Source of the DNA: Chloroflexota bacterium
GTDB taxonomy: Bacteria > Chloroflexota > Dehalococcoidia > Dehalococcoidales > UBA2162
NCBI GenBank assembly: GCA_016193545.1
Contig: JACPSA010000008.1
Coordinates: 1 to 14,969, forward strand
DNA length: 14,969 bases
Direction: 5' to 3'
Both the position numbers and the translations under genes were made by a program. Shown here one piece after another: positions 6,952 to 13,706 of this stretch (the stretch's first letter is position 1; the number at the start of each line of letters is the position of its first letter). The notes below the pieces were generated by a model, which saw nothing but the letters and a program-made list of their open reading frames with translations, searched no databases and was not told where the DNA came from.

Positions 6952-8616
6952 TTACGCTCCGCCTAGATACTTGACGATAGAATTTGCCGCACGGTGACCG
7001 GCCGCAATCGCCTCGATGGCAGTAGCTGGCCCAGTCACGGCATCGCCGCCGGCAAATACACCGGCCCGCGTCGTCGCCAGAGTCTCCAGGTCAACCTGTA
7101 AGGCATTTCCTCTGACCGTCTCGATGCCGCTGCTACCGGCATTAAAAGAAAGGTCGATAGCCTGACCGATAGCCGGTATGATGGTATCCAGTTCAATATC
7201 GAACTCGGAGCCCTTGATTGGCATGGGGCGTCTCCTCCCCGAGGCATCCGGCTCCCCTAATTCCATACGATTGCACCTGAGAGCGCTGACTTTACCATTG
7301 CTGGCAACGACCTCAACCGGCGCCACCAGGTACTGAAGCTCGATTCCCTCTTCCTCAGCCGCCTCAATCTCTTCTCTTGTAGCCGGCATCTCCTGTCTCG
7401 TCCGCCGGTAGAGGATAAACACTTTCTTGGCCCCCACCCGCAGTGCCGACCGGGCGGCATCGATAGCGACGTTACCGCCGCCGATGACCGCCACTTTGTC
7501 GCCCACCTTGGGCTTCTGGCCCAGGTTCAAAGCACGTAAGAAGTCGACGCCAGGGGTCACGCCAGGAGCATCTTCCCCGGGCACACCTAATTTCTGACTG
7601 CGGTGAGCGCCGACAGCCACAAATACCGTCTTAAAACCCTGCCCGAAAAGCTTATCTATAGTCAAATCTTTGCCGACAGGAGTATTAGTCTTAATTTCCA
7701 CGCCGAGGTCTCGTATGGCATCGACCTCTCTTTTTATGATGTCCCTGGGTAGTCGATATTCAGGAACGCCAACATGCAGCATCCCTCCGACCACCGGTAA
7801 GGCTTCAAATACGGTAACCTGATAACCCAGTAAGGCGAGGTCATGAGCGCAGGTCAGCCCGGCAGGGCCGGCGCCGATAACGGCTACTCTTTCCTTACGG
7901 GTAGCAGGGGCAACCACTCTGGGTTTCTTCCCCTTTGTGATTTCAAGGTCGGTAACGAAGCGCCGCAATGACCGGATGGCAATCGGCTCATCCTGAACTC
8001 CCCGGTTACAGGCCAGTTCACAGGGATGGGTGCAGATACGCCCGCAGATTCCAGGGAAGGGCAGGCGTTGCCTGATTAGAGCCAGTGATTCCTCGAATTT
8101 CCCATCGGCAATCAGGCCGACATAGCCCCGTATATCCAGATGTACCGGACAGGTCTGCTGACAGATAGGCATGTCTTCTTTGACAATGTTATAGACGCCC
8201 GTTTCCGGGCTGGAGTAATCTATCGCCGTACGTAAAGACAAGCCGGCATTGGTATCATCCTTCAGATTTACCGGGCATATCCTGATGGTATCCTGGATGT
8301 TGTCACACTGCTCATCGGTGACCCGTGAAGCTTTAGCCTTGACCTTAAGCTTAAACTGGCCGTCTCTGGCCGAGACCGCCTTCACTTCGGCATTGGTAAT
8401 TACTTCGATGTTACCGTTTTGTCTCAGAGCCTCCAGGTCGGCAGTTGAAAACGGATTATCCGCCTTCAGATCTCCATCAGGTAATATCCTTTCACTAGCC
8501 AGACTAGGCTGCCTGCCTACCAGATAGACCTTCTTGCCTGCCTTAGCCTGTTCTAAAGCTGCCTGTACCCCGGCTGCCCCACCACCGATGATTATTACCG
8601 ATTTCCCATCCGTCAT
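6952..8616 (-). CDS. HdrA N-terminus fused to GltD-like oxidoreductase
   Basis: A 554-residue flavoprotein with two origins. Residues 1 to about 145 are HdrA-like: FAD motif GGGAAG (11-16), then a segment that aligns without gaps to the HdrA ferredoxin insert but keeps only C104 and C114 of its four cysteines (I107 and T110 replace the other two), followed by DDTNAGLS as in HdrA. Residues about 150-554 form a complete GltD/NfnB-type NAD(P)H oxidoreductase. It has Fe-S cysteines C152, C156, C191, C195, C199 and C203 (CGRICTHPCELAC), an FAD motif GAGPAG (248-253), an NAD(P) motif GGGNVA (379-384), and a closing GGDAVTGPATAIEAIAAGHR. It should move electrons between NAD(P)H and its partners, most likely the upstream MvhD protein. 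It overlaps mvhD by four bases (ATGA) and has GGGGAG before its ATG. True glutamate synthase activity is unlikely because no large subunit is present. Confidence 0.82.
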   Translation of the reverse strand: MTDGKSVIIIGGGAAGVQAALEQAKAGKKVYLVGRQPSLASERILPDGDLKADNPFSTADLEALRQNGNIEVITNAEVKAVSARDGQFKLKVKAKASRVTDEQCDNIQDTIRICPVNLKDDTNAGLSLRTAIDYSSPETGVYNIVKEDMPICQQTCPVHLDIRGYVGLIADGKFEESLALIRQRLPFPGICGRICTHPCELACNRGVQDEPIAIRSLRRFVTDLEITKGKKPRVVAPATRKERVAVIGAGPAGLTCAHDLALLGYQVTVFEALPVVGGMLHVGVPEYRLPRDIIKREVDAIRDLGVEIKTNTPVGKDLTIDKLFGQGFKTVFVAVGAHRSQKLGVPGEDAPGVTPGVDFLRALNLGQKPKVGDKVAVIGGGNVAIDAARSALRVGAKKVFILYRRTRQEMPATREEIEAAEEEGIELQYLVAPVEVVASNGKVSALRCNRMELGEPDASGRRRPMPIKGSEFDIELDTIIPAIGQAIDLSFNAGSSGIETVRGNALQVDLETLATTRAGVFAGGDAVTGPATAIEAIAAGHRAANSIVKYLGGA

Positions 8617-9398
8617 TCCGGACTCCCCTGAGTCTGAGCAACATATAATGGCGAAGTTTTTTCAATGCTATCCAGAGCCAGTAACCCCTTATGTCTTAAT
8701 GCCGACACGTATTTCAATACCCGGGGCGGGTTAAGCCCTATCCTGTTGGCGATTTCCTTAACTGAGAGAGGTTTTTCCTGCGTTAGCAGCAGGATTTTAC
8801 TCATCGGTACTTCTTCGGCGATAATGCCTTCCAGCACCCGGTCCATTTCGTGCCGGGTGAAGACTTCCCCGTATTTATTACCCTTAGTGGTAAATTCGGT
8901 TTGCTTCCCCGCCACCCCCCTTAGCTTCTCGCTCTCCGCAGCCATTTTAGCTGCCCTTAGCTCAAACTTCAGCTCATCTATATCCTTCCCCTCCACCGAC
9001 CCGAGCGGCCCCAGTTTTCTCACCTGGTCAGTAAAGCCGGTCACCAACTCGGCAAAACGCCCACCTTCCGCCGCGGACACCCAGTCCAGCATCAACCTGC
9101 CGGGGTTGAGGCCGACATAATCCAGTAGCTTCTTGGTTTCAACAACTGCGTTCATCGCCTCGAAGTTACCGGTGGTATAATGGCAGTCCCCCAGGTGACA
9201 ACCGAGAATCAGTACCCCGTCGGCACCGCTCAGAAATCCGGCCATGACGAATTTAGGGTCTACCCTACCGGAGCACATCACTCTGACGATGACTATATTG
9301 TGGGCATACTGAACCCGCGAAACTCCGGCCAGGTCGGCTGCCGCGTAGGAACACCAGTTACAACAAAAACCTAAAATCTTCGGTTCAAAGGTACTCAA
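8613..9398 (-). CDS. MvhD/FlpD-like adaptor with C-terminal winged helix
   Basis: A 261-residue protein. Residues 1 to about 130 are the hydrogenase iron-sulfur subunit domain (MvhD, FlpD): FCCNWCSYAAADLAG, VRVMCSGRVDP, LGCHLGDCHYTTGN, with C12/C13, C16, C42, C67 and C72 as [2Fe-2S] ligand candidates. This domain passes electrons from hydrogenase or formate dehydrogenase into HdrA. Residues about 140-185 are charged and helical. Residues about 190-255 look like a winged helix-turn-helix (PLSVKEIANRIGLNPPRVLK, then a basic ALRHKGLLAL wing), an addition not found in the short methanogen MvhD. The start is TTG: an in-frame TAG lies 15 bases upstream and no ATG occurs before the essential N-terminal cysteines, while GGGAG sits six bases away. 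It heads the unit mvhD, hdrA/gltD, hdrA-C. No hydrogenase gene is in the window, so the electron source may be ferredoxin or NAD(P)H through GltD. Confidence 0.85.
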   Translation of the reverse strand: MSTFEPKILGFCCNWCSYAAADLAGVSRVQYAHNIVIVRVMCSGRVDPKFVMAGFLSGADGVLILGCHLGDCHYTTGNFEAMNAVVETKKLLDYVGLNPGRLMLDWVSAAEGGRFAELVTGFTDQVRKLGPLGSVEGKDIDELKFELRAAKMAAESEKLRGVAGKQTEFTTKGNKYGEVFTRHEMDRVLEGIIAEEVPMSKILLLTQEKPLSVKEIANRIGLNPPRVLKYVSALRHKGLLALDSIEKTSPLYVAQTQGSPE

Positions 9399-9465
9399 CC
9401 TGACTCCCAGCTATAACTTTAGTTTGCCTGAAGCTCCAGTCAGACTTTTGTCTTCTACTTTTGGA

Positions 9466-9495
9466 ATCTTACCGTATCTCTAACCCGCACGTCAA
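9466..9495 (-). promoter_or_regulatory. possible promoter of mvhD unit
   Basis: On the minus strand TTGACG (9495-9490) is followed after 18 bases by TAAGAT (9471-9466). The -35 matches consensus at five of six positions and the -10 at four. It lies about 70 bases upstream of the TTG start of the mvhD-like gene, in the 166-bp gap after iorB. No clear terminator after iorB is visible, so read-through from iorAB is also possible. Confidence 0.35.
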
Positions 9496-9564
9496 ATCAG
9501 GTAAGGAGAATGCAGCTATTTGTCTGCCTTCTTTCAGCAGCAACGGAACACAGCGACCAGCCTG

Positions 9565-10176
9565 CTAGGCAGATACCAGCTCAATGCCCCTGTTGAAAGC
9601 CCTCATATTGAGGTCAATCGCCCTGGGGAAACGCTCCCGTAGCTCTGTCTCCATCGCTTTCTTGTCCAACGGCAAGATACCGGAACCAATAAGGGCCCCC
9701 GCCAGAATCACATTGGCGACAATGGGATTCCCCAGTTTCTGCGCTTCCTCGGTAGCATTGATTAACCAAGTTTTAGCTGACAGGTCCTTGATAGCTTGGG
9801 TAAGCGTATCCAGGTCAGGATAGGGGCTGTCACCTCTAGCAGCGTCAATCGATATTATCGGTCTGGGGTTAACAATGGTGGTAACATTCGGATTACCATA
9901 TTTTGCCAGCATCCTCAGTGCTTCCACCGGCTCCAGTGCCAGAATAACATCGGCCGTCCCATCGGGAAGAAGCGGACTGCACTGGATTTCCTGGGAGACC
10001 CTGACGTAATTCATCACCGGGCCGCCCCGCTGGTTGGCGCCATAGGTCTGTCCGAAGGTCACCAGGTAACCCTCCCGCAGCAGTGCGTTACAGGTAAGCA
10101 TAGATATCACCACATTACCCTGGCCAGCAACACCGATAATAATAAGGTTAAGCGGGTCTTTCTTCAATTTTTTCAT
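9565..10176 (-). CDS. iorB: indolepyruvate:ferredoxin oxidoreductase, beta subunit
   Basis: A 203-residue protein of the 2-oxoacid:ferredoxin oxidoreductase gamma-domain family, the small subunit of indolepyruvate ferredoxin oxidoreductase. Features are the glycine-rich GVAGQGN near residues 15-21, TYGANQRGGPVMNYVRVS, and LPDGTADVILALEPVEALR, all typical of IorB. The length is normal. It pairs with IorA to convert aryl-pyruvates (indole-, phenyl- or hydroxyphenylpyruvate from aromatic amino acids) plus CoA into aryl-acetyl-CoA, CO2 and reduced ferredoxin. Its ATG overlaps the TGA of iorA by four bases (ATGA), which indicates translational coupling and equal amounts; AAGGAAG lies upstream. It has no cysteine cluster of its own. 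It is the last gene of the frhB-iorA-iorB set. The exact substrate cannot be told from sequence. Confidence 0.9.
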   Translation of the reverse strand: MKKLKKDPLNLIIIGVAGQGNVVISMLTCNALLREGYLVTFGQTYGANQRGGPVMNYVRVSQEIQCSPLLPDGTADVILALEPVEALRMLAKYGNPNVTTIVNPRPIISIDAARGDSPYPDLDTLTQAIKDLSAKTWLINATEEAQKLGNPIVANVILAGALIGSGILPLDKKAMETELRERFPRAIDLNMRAFNRGIELVSA

Positions 10177-12137
10177 CTTGCAGCTACTTCCTTAAGTTTC
10201 TCTTTACCCTTTACCGCAACTTTCTCCTTACCCTTTGCCGTGTAAGGTTCCTTGATGATAGCTCCGTGGGGACAGACATCGACACATACCCCGCAGCCGG
10301 CACAAATGACGTCGTCAATTTCAGCCTTACCCGTCTGCCGGTTCCATGTCAATCCGGTGCAGAGGAACACCCGGTTGCAGAACATGTCACAACCACAATC
10401 CTCGCCGAGACACTTCTCCGGGTCGACGTATACCCTGTAGGGAGGTTCCTCCCGCCTGGCCCTTATCAGCTCACACTCACGATCCATGATAACTACTCTA
10501 ACACCAGTCTTGTTCTCAATCATATCCACCAGTGTATCCGTAGTCTTTTTCAGTTCAAATGGGTCACAAATCACAACCTGTGCTCCGATTGCTTTGCAGA
10601 CAGCCTCGATGCTTACCGTTGCCGCCGGCTCACCCATAGCATTTCTGCCTGTTCCGGGATGCGGCTGGAAACCGGTCATCGAAGTGGCACTATTATCAAA
10701 GATAACCATGAGAACATTGGAACCATTGTAGACAGCATCAATCAAGCCCGGGATAGCGGCATGGTAGAAGGTAGAATCGCCGCAGAAGGCAACCACCGGC
10801 TGGTCGAAGCCGAACCGTCCCAGTTTCCCAAAACCATTGGCCACTCCGATGCCACCCCCCATACAGAAGTGGGTCTTAGTAATACCAAAACTGCCAACGC
10901 CTCCGCCTCCATAACAACCGATATCGCTGGTACCGAAACCCTCGTGTCCTGTCAGCTGGAGTGCTCGATGTATTGCCCAATGGCTGGCTTTGTGCGGGCA
11001 GCCGGGACATAAAGTGCCACTGCGCGCGGTCACATAGCTTTGCGCCAGCGCCTTGACCTTCTTATCATACTCGGCATCCCGAGTCTGATAATTGAGCCCC
11101 ATGATACTGTTTATCGCCTTAATGACTACGCTCGGGTCAAGGTCTCCATAAGCTGGTATATGTCCGGAGCGCTTGCCGTAAAAAACAGGATGCGGGCCGC
11201 TGGGTGGCAGAGTACCGACGAGTTCCATCACACCCTGCTCCACAAAGGGATGTACTTCCTCAACAAAAAGGACCTTAGACGCCTTTTTCAGGTGTTTCTC
11301 CATGAATTTTTCCGGTAACGGGTAGATGGTACCCATCTTTAAGAGACCAACCTTATCTTGCAGATTCATCAACCTGACTGCTTCCTGAGAATAAAGCCAA
11401 GAAGCGCCGCAGGCGATAATCAGCAGCTCTGCTTTGTCAGGACCGATATACAGATTAAACGGCGAGGATTCGAACTTTTCCTGCGCTTTCGCCAGTTTCT
11501 TATGCAACTCGGCATGCGGACCCGCCCCTCTGAAACCATAGCTAGCGGCAAAATGCGCCTTATGTTCAACTACCGGTAGCTCACCCAGCTTGATATTGCC
11601 CCGCGTGTGAGCAATCTTACCGACAGTCCGCAGCATACATATTGTGTTTATCTCTTCGGCAAGGTCGAAGAGCCATTTGGTCATGTCCTTGGCTTCCTGG
11701 AAATCGCCCGGCTCGAGTAGCGGGATATCCAGCCACTTAGCTACCGGACGAGTGTCCTGCTCATTGGAGCTGTTATGCGGGCCCGGGTCATCGGCACATA
11801 TCAAGACTAGCCCTTTGCCGATTCCTCTCATGACCAAATTCGCCAGGAAGTCAGAAACAACATTCACCCCATTCTGTTTCATTATGGCTATGGAGCGAAT
11901 ACCGGCGAGAGAAGCCGCCGTAGCCGATTCCATAGCTACCATCTCATTGACCGCCCATTCAGCGTAAATACCCATCCGCTTGGCAACCTCAGCAATAGCC
12001 GGGAGAATCTCTGAGGATGGTGTTCCGGGATAGGCGGAAGCAAATCCTACCCCCGCCTCCAGAGCCCCACGGGCAATCCCTTCATTGCCCATCCAGAGCA
12101 CAGTAGTGCCTGGAGCATTTACATCAATATCTGGCAT
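10173..12137 (-). CDS. iorA: indolepyruvate:ferredoxin oxidoreductase, alpha subunit
   Basis: A 654-residue TPP-dependent catalytic subunit. Domains in order: pyrimidine-binding domain with GNEGIARGALEAGV and SAYPGTPSSEI; transketolase C-terminal-like domain; TPP pyrophosphate-binding domain with CPGCPH (377-382), GDSTFYH (453-459) and DNSATSMTGFQPHPGTG, the last typical of IorA; C-terminal ferredoxin domain with C612, C615, C618, C622 (CAGCGVCVDVCP). The partner cluster motif has the uneven set C576, C581, C583, C587, C593. The chain ends in a lysine-rich tail containing KGKEK twice, not usual for the family. A very good ribosome site, TAAGGAGG, precedes the ATG. Together with iorB it oxidises aryl-pyruvates to aryl-acetyl-CoA. 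The upstream frhB-like gene is 30 bases away and probably co-transcribed, suggesting the electrons do not simply go to free ferredoxin. Confidence 0.93.
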   Translation of the reverse strand: MPDIDVNAPGTTVLWMGNEGIARGALEAGVGFASAYPGTPSSEILPAIAEVAKRMGIYAEWAVNEMVAMESATAASLAGIRSIAIMKQNGVNVVSDFLANLVMRGIGKGLVLICADDPGPHNSSNEQDTRPVAKWLDIPLLEPGDFQEAKDMTKWLFDLAEEINTICMLRTVGKIAHTRGNIKLGELPVVEHKAHFAASYGFRGAGPHAELHKKLAKAQEKFESSPFNLYIGPDKAELLIIACGASWLYSQEAVRLMNLQDKVGLLKMGTIYPLPEKFMEKHLKKASKVLFVEEVHPFVEQGVMELVGTLPPSGPHPVFYGKRSGHIPAYGDLDPSVVIKAINSIMGLNYQTRDAEYDKKVKALAQSYVTARSGTLCPGCPHKASHWAIHRALQLTGHEGFGTSDIGCYGGGGVGSFGITKTHFCMGGGIGVANGFGKLGRFGFDQPVVAFCGDSTFYHAAIPGLIDAVYNGSNVLMVIFDNSATSMTGFQPHPGTGRNAMGEPAATVSIEAVCKAIGAQVVICDPFELKKTTDTLVDMIENKTGVRVVIMDRECELIRARREEPPYRVYVDPEKCLGEDCGCDMFCNRVFLCTGLTWNRQTGKAEIDDVICAGCGVCVDVCPHGAIIKEPYTAKGKEKVAVKGKEKLKEVAAR

Positions 12138-12167
12138 TTCCGTTTCCTCCTTAGTTTACTATCTCTA

Positions 12168-13301
12168 CTAGGACAAGAACCTAGTAATAAAATCCTGCGA
12201 CACATCCAGATAGCCCAGGTCCTTCTTACTACCACTCAGGGCAATAAGGTTCTCCAGAGTTCTCTTTTTCTTACCCAGTGATGCCCGCTTCAGGTTAGTA
12301 ATACTCTCCTCAGGTATGGCCTGAGTCTCCAGCGCGCCTTTTGCCTTGGCTTTCTCCACGAGCTTAGCCCCGGTCTTATTGCGGACAACAACCGTGTTCC
12401 AGCCTTTAAAAGCGGTACGTCCCGAACCCACCGAGATATCCGCAAACTCAGCGGTCATATCAAAGCAATAACTACAGGCCGTATTGATGTATGACCTGAT
12501 ATCCTCCAATTCTACCGATTGTTTCCCTGATTCAGTATACACGTCATAGGTATGAAACGGGCTATGGGGTACATCAAATTTAATAGCATTCGACAGGTCA
12601 AAGTGTTCTTTCATGAATTCATGAAATCCTTGAGCCAGCGTCCAGCCGCAAAACAGACCAATCACGAGCTTTACATTATCGACATTTACCCTGTTTCTGG
12701 GTGGGTTTAGCTGCATTTTCCGCAAGCAAGACACCTGACAGGGTACACCGACGAAGCCCAATTTGTCAGTGCTATCCTTGGGAAGGTGATTGAGGGTCTC
12801 CAGTACCGGGCTGGGTTCATAACTGGCACCGGCACACTCCAGTATTTCCTTCTTGCTCCGAGCTAGAAAACCGTGCGGTCTTTTATCGGCATCTAATTTT
12901 GTCTCGACTACGGCATCAATCATTTTCTCAGCCAGAGCTACTGTCAGCAAGGTGGTTACCGTTCCCCCATCCTGTGACCTCCGGCGAATGTCAGGGTCTT
13001 TGGAACGGGCCAGGAAAACTTCCTTGAAAACACCCATTTCGCTTTCACCATAGGGCACACCAAAAACCTTCTGGTTGAGAGCGTCCAAATCAGAGTAGGT
13101 CCGCCAACAATACTCATGACATTGCCCATCGGCTAAGTTACAATTATCCATAAGTATCACCCTGCCCTTGTAAGACACCAGATAAGGACAACTACCGCTA
13201 CAGCCGCCACATAAGGAACACAACCCGGCGTTGATAATCTCCTTGAATAACTCCTTAGAGGCTTTAACCTCTACAGCCGTAGCCGCACCTCTTCTTTCCA
13301 T
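12168..13301 (-). CDS. FrhB/FdhB-family F420- or flavin-dependent Fe-S protein
   Basis: A 377-residue member of the coenzyme F420 hydrogenase / dehydrogenase beta subunit family (FrhB, FdhB, FpoF type). A ferredoxin motif lies at C28, C31, C34, C38 (CSLCGGCSGSCP), with more cysteines at C54, C61 and C65. DGGTVTTLL (111-119) matches the family's SGGxxTxLL flavin-site motif. GVPCQVSCLR (C188, C192), LFCGW (C218) and NTACSYCFDMTAEFADISVG (C276, C279) are the other family signatures. These proteins hold FAD and [4Fe-4S] clusters and move electrons between F420H2, or in some bacteria another acceptor or ferredoxin, and a partner enzyme. It is the first gene of the frhB-iorA-iorB set, with AAGGAGGG before the ATG. 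Use of F420 cannot be proven here, since no F420 biosynthesis gene is in the window. Confidence 0.87.
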   Translation of the reverse strand: MERRGAATAVEVKASKELFKEIINAGLCSLCGGCSGSCPYLVSYKGRVILMDNCNLADGQCHEYCWRTYSDLDALNQKVFGVPYGESEMGVFKEVFLARSKDPDIRRRSQDGGTVTTLLTVALAEKMIDAVVETKLDADKRPHGFLARSKKEILECAGASYEPSPVLETLNHLPKDSTDKLGFVGVPCQVSCLRKMQLNPPRNRVNVDNVKLVIGLFCGWTLAQGFHEFMKEHFDLSNAIKFDVPHSPFHTYDVYTESGKQSVELEDIRSYINTACSYCFDMTAEFADISVGSGRTAFKGWNTVVVRNKTGAKLVEKAKAKGALETQAIPEESITNLKRASLGKKKRTLENLIALSGSKKDLGYLDVSQDFITRFLS

Positions 13302-13357
13302 TTACCCTCCTTAATTACAACTCGGAACAAGTATTTATCTTATCCCTGCCAGAAAGG

Positions 13358-13396
13358 CTCGCTAACAACCCATCACCAATTTTCGTTGCTGATGAG
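13358..13396 (-). promoter_or_regulatory. possible stem-loop in frhB leader
   Basis: In the transcript, CTCATCAGCAAC (13396-13385) can pair with GTTGTTAGCGAG (13369-13358), ten of twelve positions including two G-U pairs, leaving a 15-nt loop. An alternative CATCA/TGATG pairing overlaps it. It would sit in the 5' leader of frhB-iorAB between promoter and ribosome site. No riboswitch class was recognised. Confidence 0.25.
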
Positions 13397-13418
13397 TAAG
13401 AAACAGGCATAACGACTA

Positions 13419-13448
13419 ATTATACCAAACTTCCCAAAGGACGAGCAA
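13419..13448 (-). promoter_or_regulatory. extended -10 promoter of frhB-iorAB
   Basis: The minus strand reads TGGTATAAT at 13427-13419, a perfect -10 with the extended TGn motif. Eighteen bases upstream is TTGCTC (13448-13443), a poor -35, as is usual for extended -10 promoters. Transcription would begin near 13412, giving a leader of about 110 bases before the frhB ATG at 13301. Confidence 0.6.
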
Positions 13449-13458
13449 CAACAGGTAT

Positions 13459-13590
13459 CTACATATAATATAGCGCATTCTCTGGACTCTTTTCAAAATA
13501 CCGGTCCGCCTCTCTCATCAGAGCGGCATCGCCGCTATAGAACTGGTTCAGCCAAGCAGACCTGATAAACTCAGCGGGGGTTACTCGACC
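13459..13590 (-). pseudogene. short coding-like remnant, 43 codons
   Basis: Between an in-frame TGA and a TAG, the minus strand is open for 43 codons with a protein-like composition: a segment EFIRSAWLNQFYSGDAALM, then READRYFEKSPENALYYM. It has no plausible start codon or ribosome site at its beginning; the only ATG with any length after it is internal. Its first six codons lie inside one arm of the 70-nt hairpin at 13574-13643. It looks like the C-terminal end of a lost or interrupted gene. I do not recognise the family. Confidence 0.4.
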
Positions 13591-13643
13591 TCATAACTAT
13601 ATTGCTCCAACGGGCTATCGTCATGAACTGGAGTAACCCCCGC
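13574..13643. repeat. 70-nt long imperfect inverted repeat
   Basis: The outer arms are a perfect 13-bp inverted repeat, GCGGGGGTTACTC (13574-13586) and GAGTAACCCCCGC (13631-13643). Inside, after a symmetric four-base internal loop, an 11-position arm (TCATGACGATA on the minus strand) pairs with TATAGTTATGA at ten positions including one G-U, leaving a 14-nt loop. The whole is a 28-position stem. No T tract follows on either strand, so it is not an ordinary terminator. It could be a small palindromic mobile element (MITE/REP-like) or a structured RNA. Confidence 0.65.
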
Positions 13644-13659
13644 CTTAATTCACACTTAT

Positions 13660-13687
13660 GCAGGACAGAACCTGCTATTTATTTTTT
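13660..13687 (+). terminator. weak plus-strand terminator-like hairpin
   Basis: GCAGG (13660-13664) and CCTGC (13671-13675) form a 5-bp stem around ACAGAA, followed by TATTTATTTTTT. It has the right shape for an intrinsic terminator on the plus strand, yet no plus-strand gene lies upstream. It would stop antisense transcription before the cyclase gene, or end a short transcript from the hairpin region. The stem is short, so confidence is low. Confidence 0.3.
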
Positions 13688-13706
13688 ACTGCTTCAGCAA
13701 CAGCGG

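Larger units (their letters stand above)
13302..13706. other. 405-bp gap between cyclase and frhB genes
   Basis: The longest non-coding stretch of the window. From the frhB side it holds a roughly 110-base leader with a possible stem-loop (13358-13396), an extended -10 promoter (13419-13427), a 43-codon open remnant on the minus strand (13459-13590), a 70-nt imperfect hairpin (13574-13643) and a weak plus-strand hairpin with a T tract (13660-13687). No tRNA, CRISPR repeat or known riboswitch was recognised. Confidence 0.7.

Noticed and set aside
6945..6954. Frameshift or sequencing error splitting one HdrA-GltD gene
   Set aside because: The stop of the 554-residue gene is followed by a new ATG in another frame with a GGCGGAG site upstream, and both ends look natural. 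A split pair is more likely, though an ancestral fusion cannot be excluded.
8665..9120. 151-codon plus-strand open frame over the mvhD gene
   Set aside because: Shadow of the MvhD-like frame, serine-rich and without motif.
10266..11012. 248-codon plus-strand open frame inside iorA
   Set aside because: It lies antisense to a certain iorA frame, has no family features and no ribosome site; it follows from codon composition.
13574..13643. Integron attC site
   Set aside because: The hairpin size fits, but the arm GTTACTC does not match the GTTRRRY core, and no integrase or cassette structure is present.
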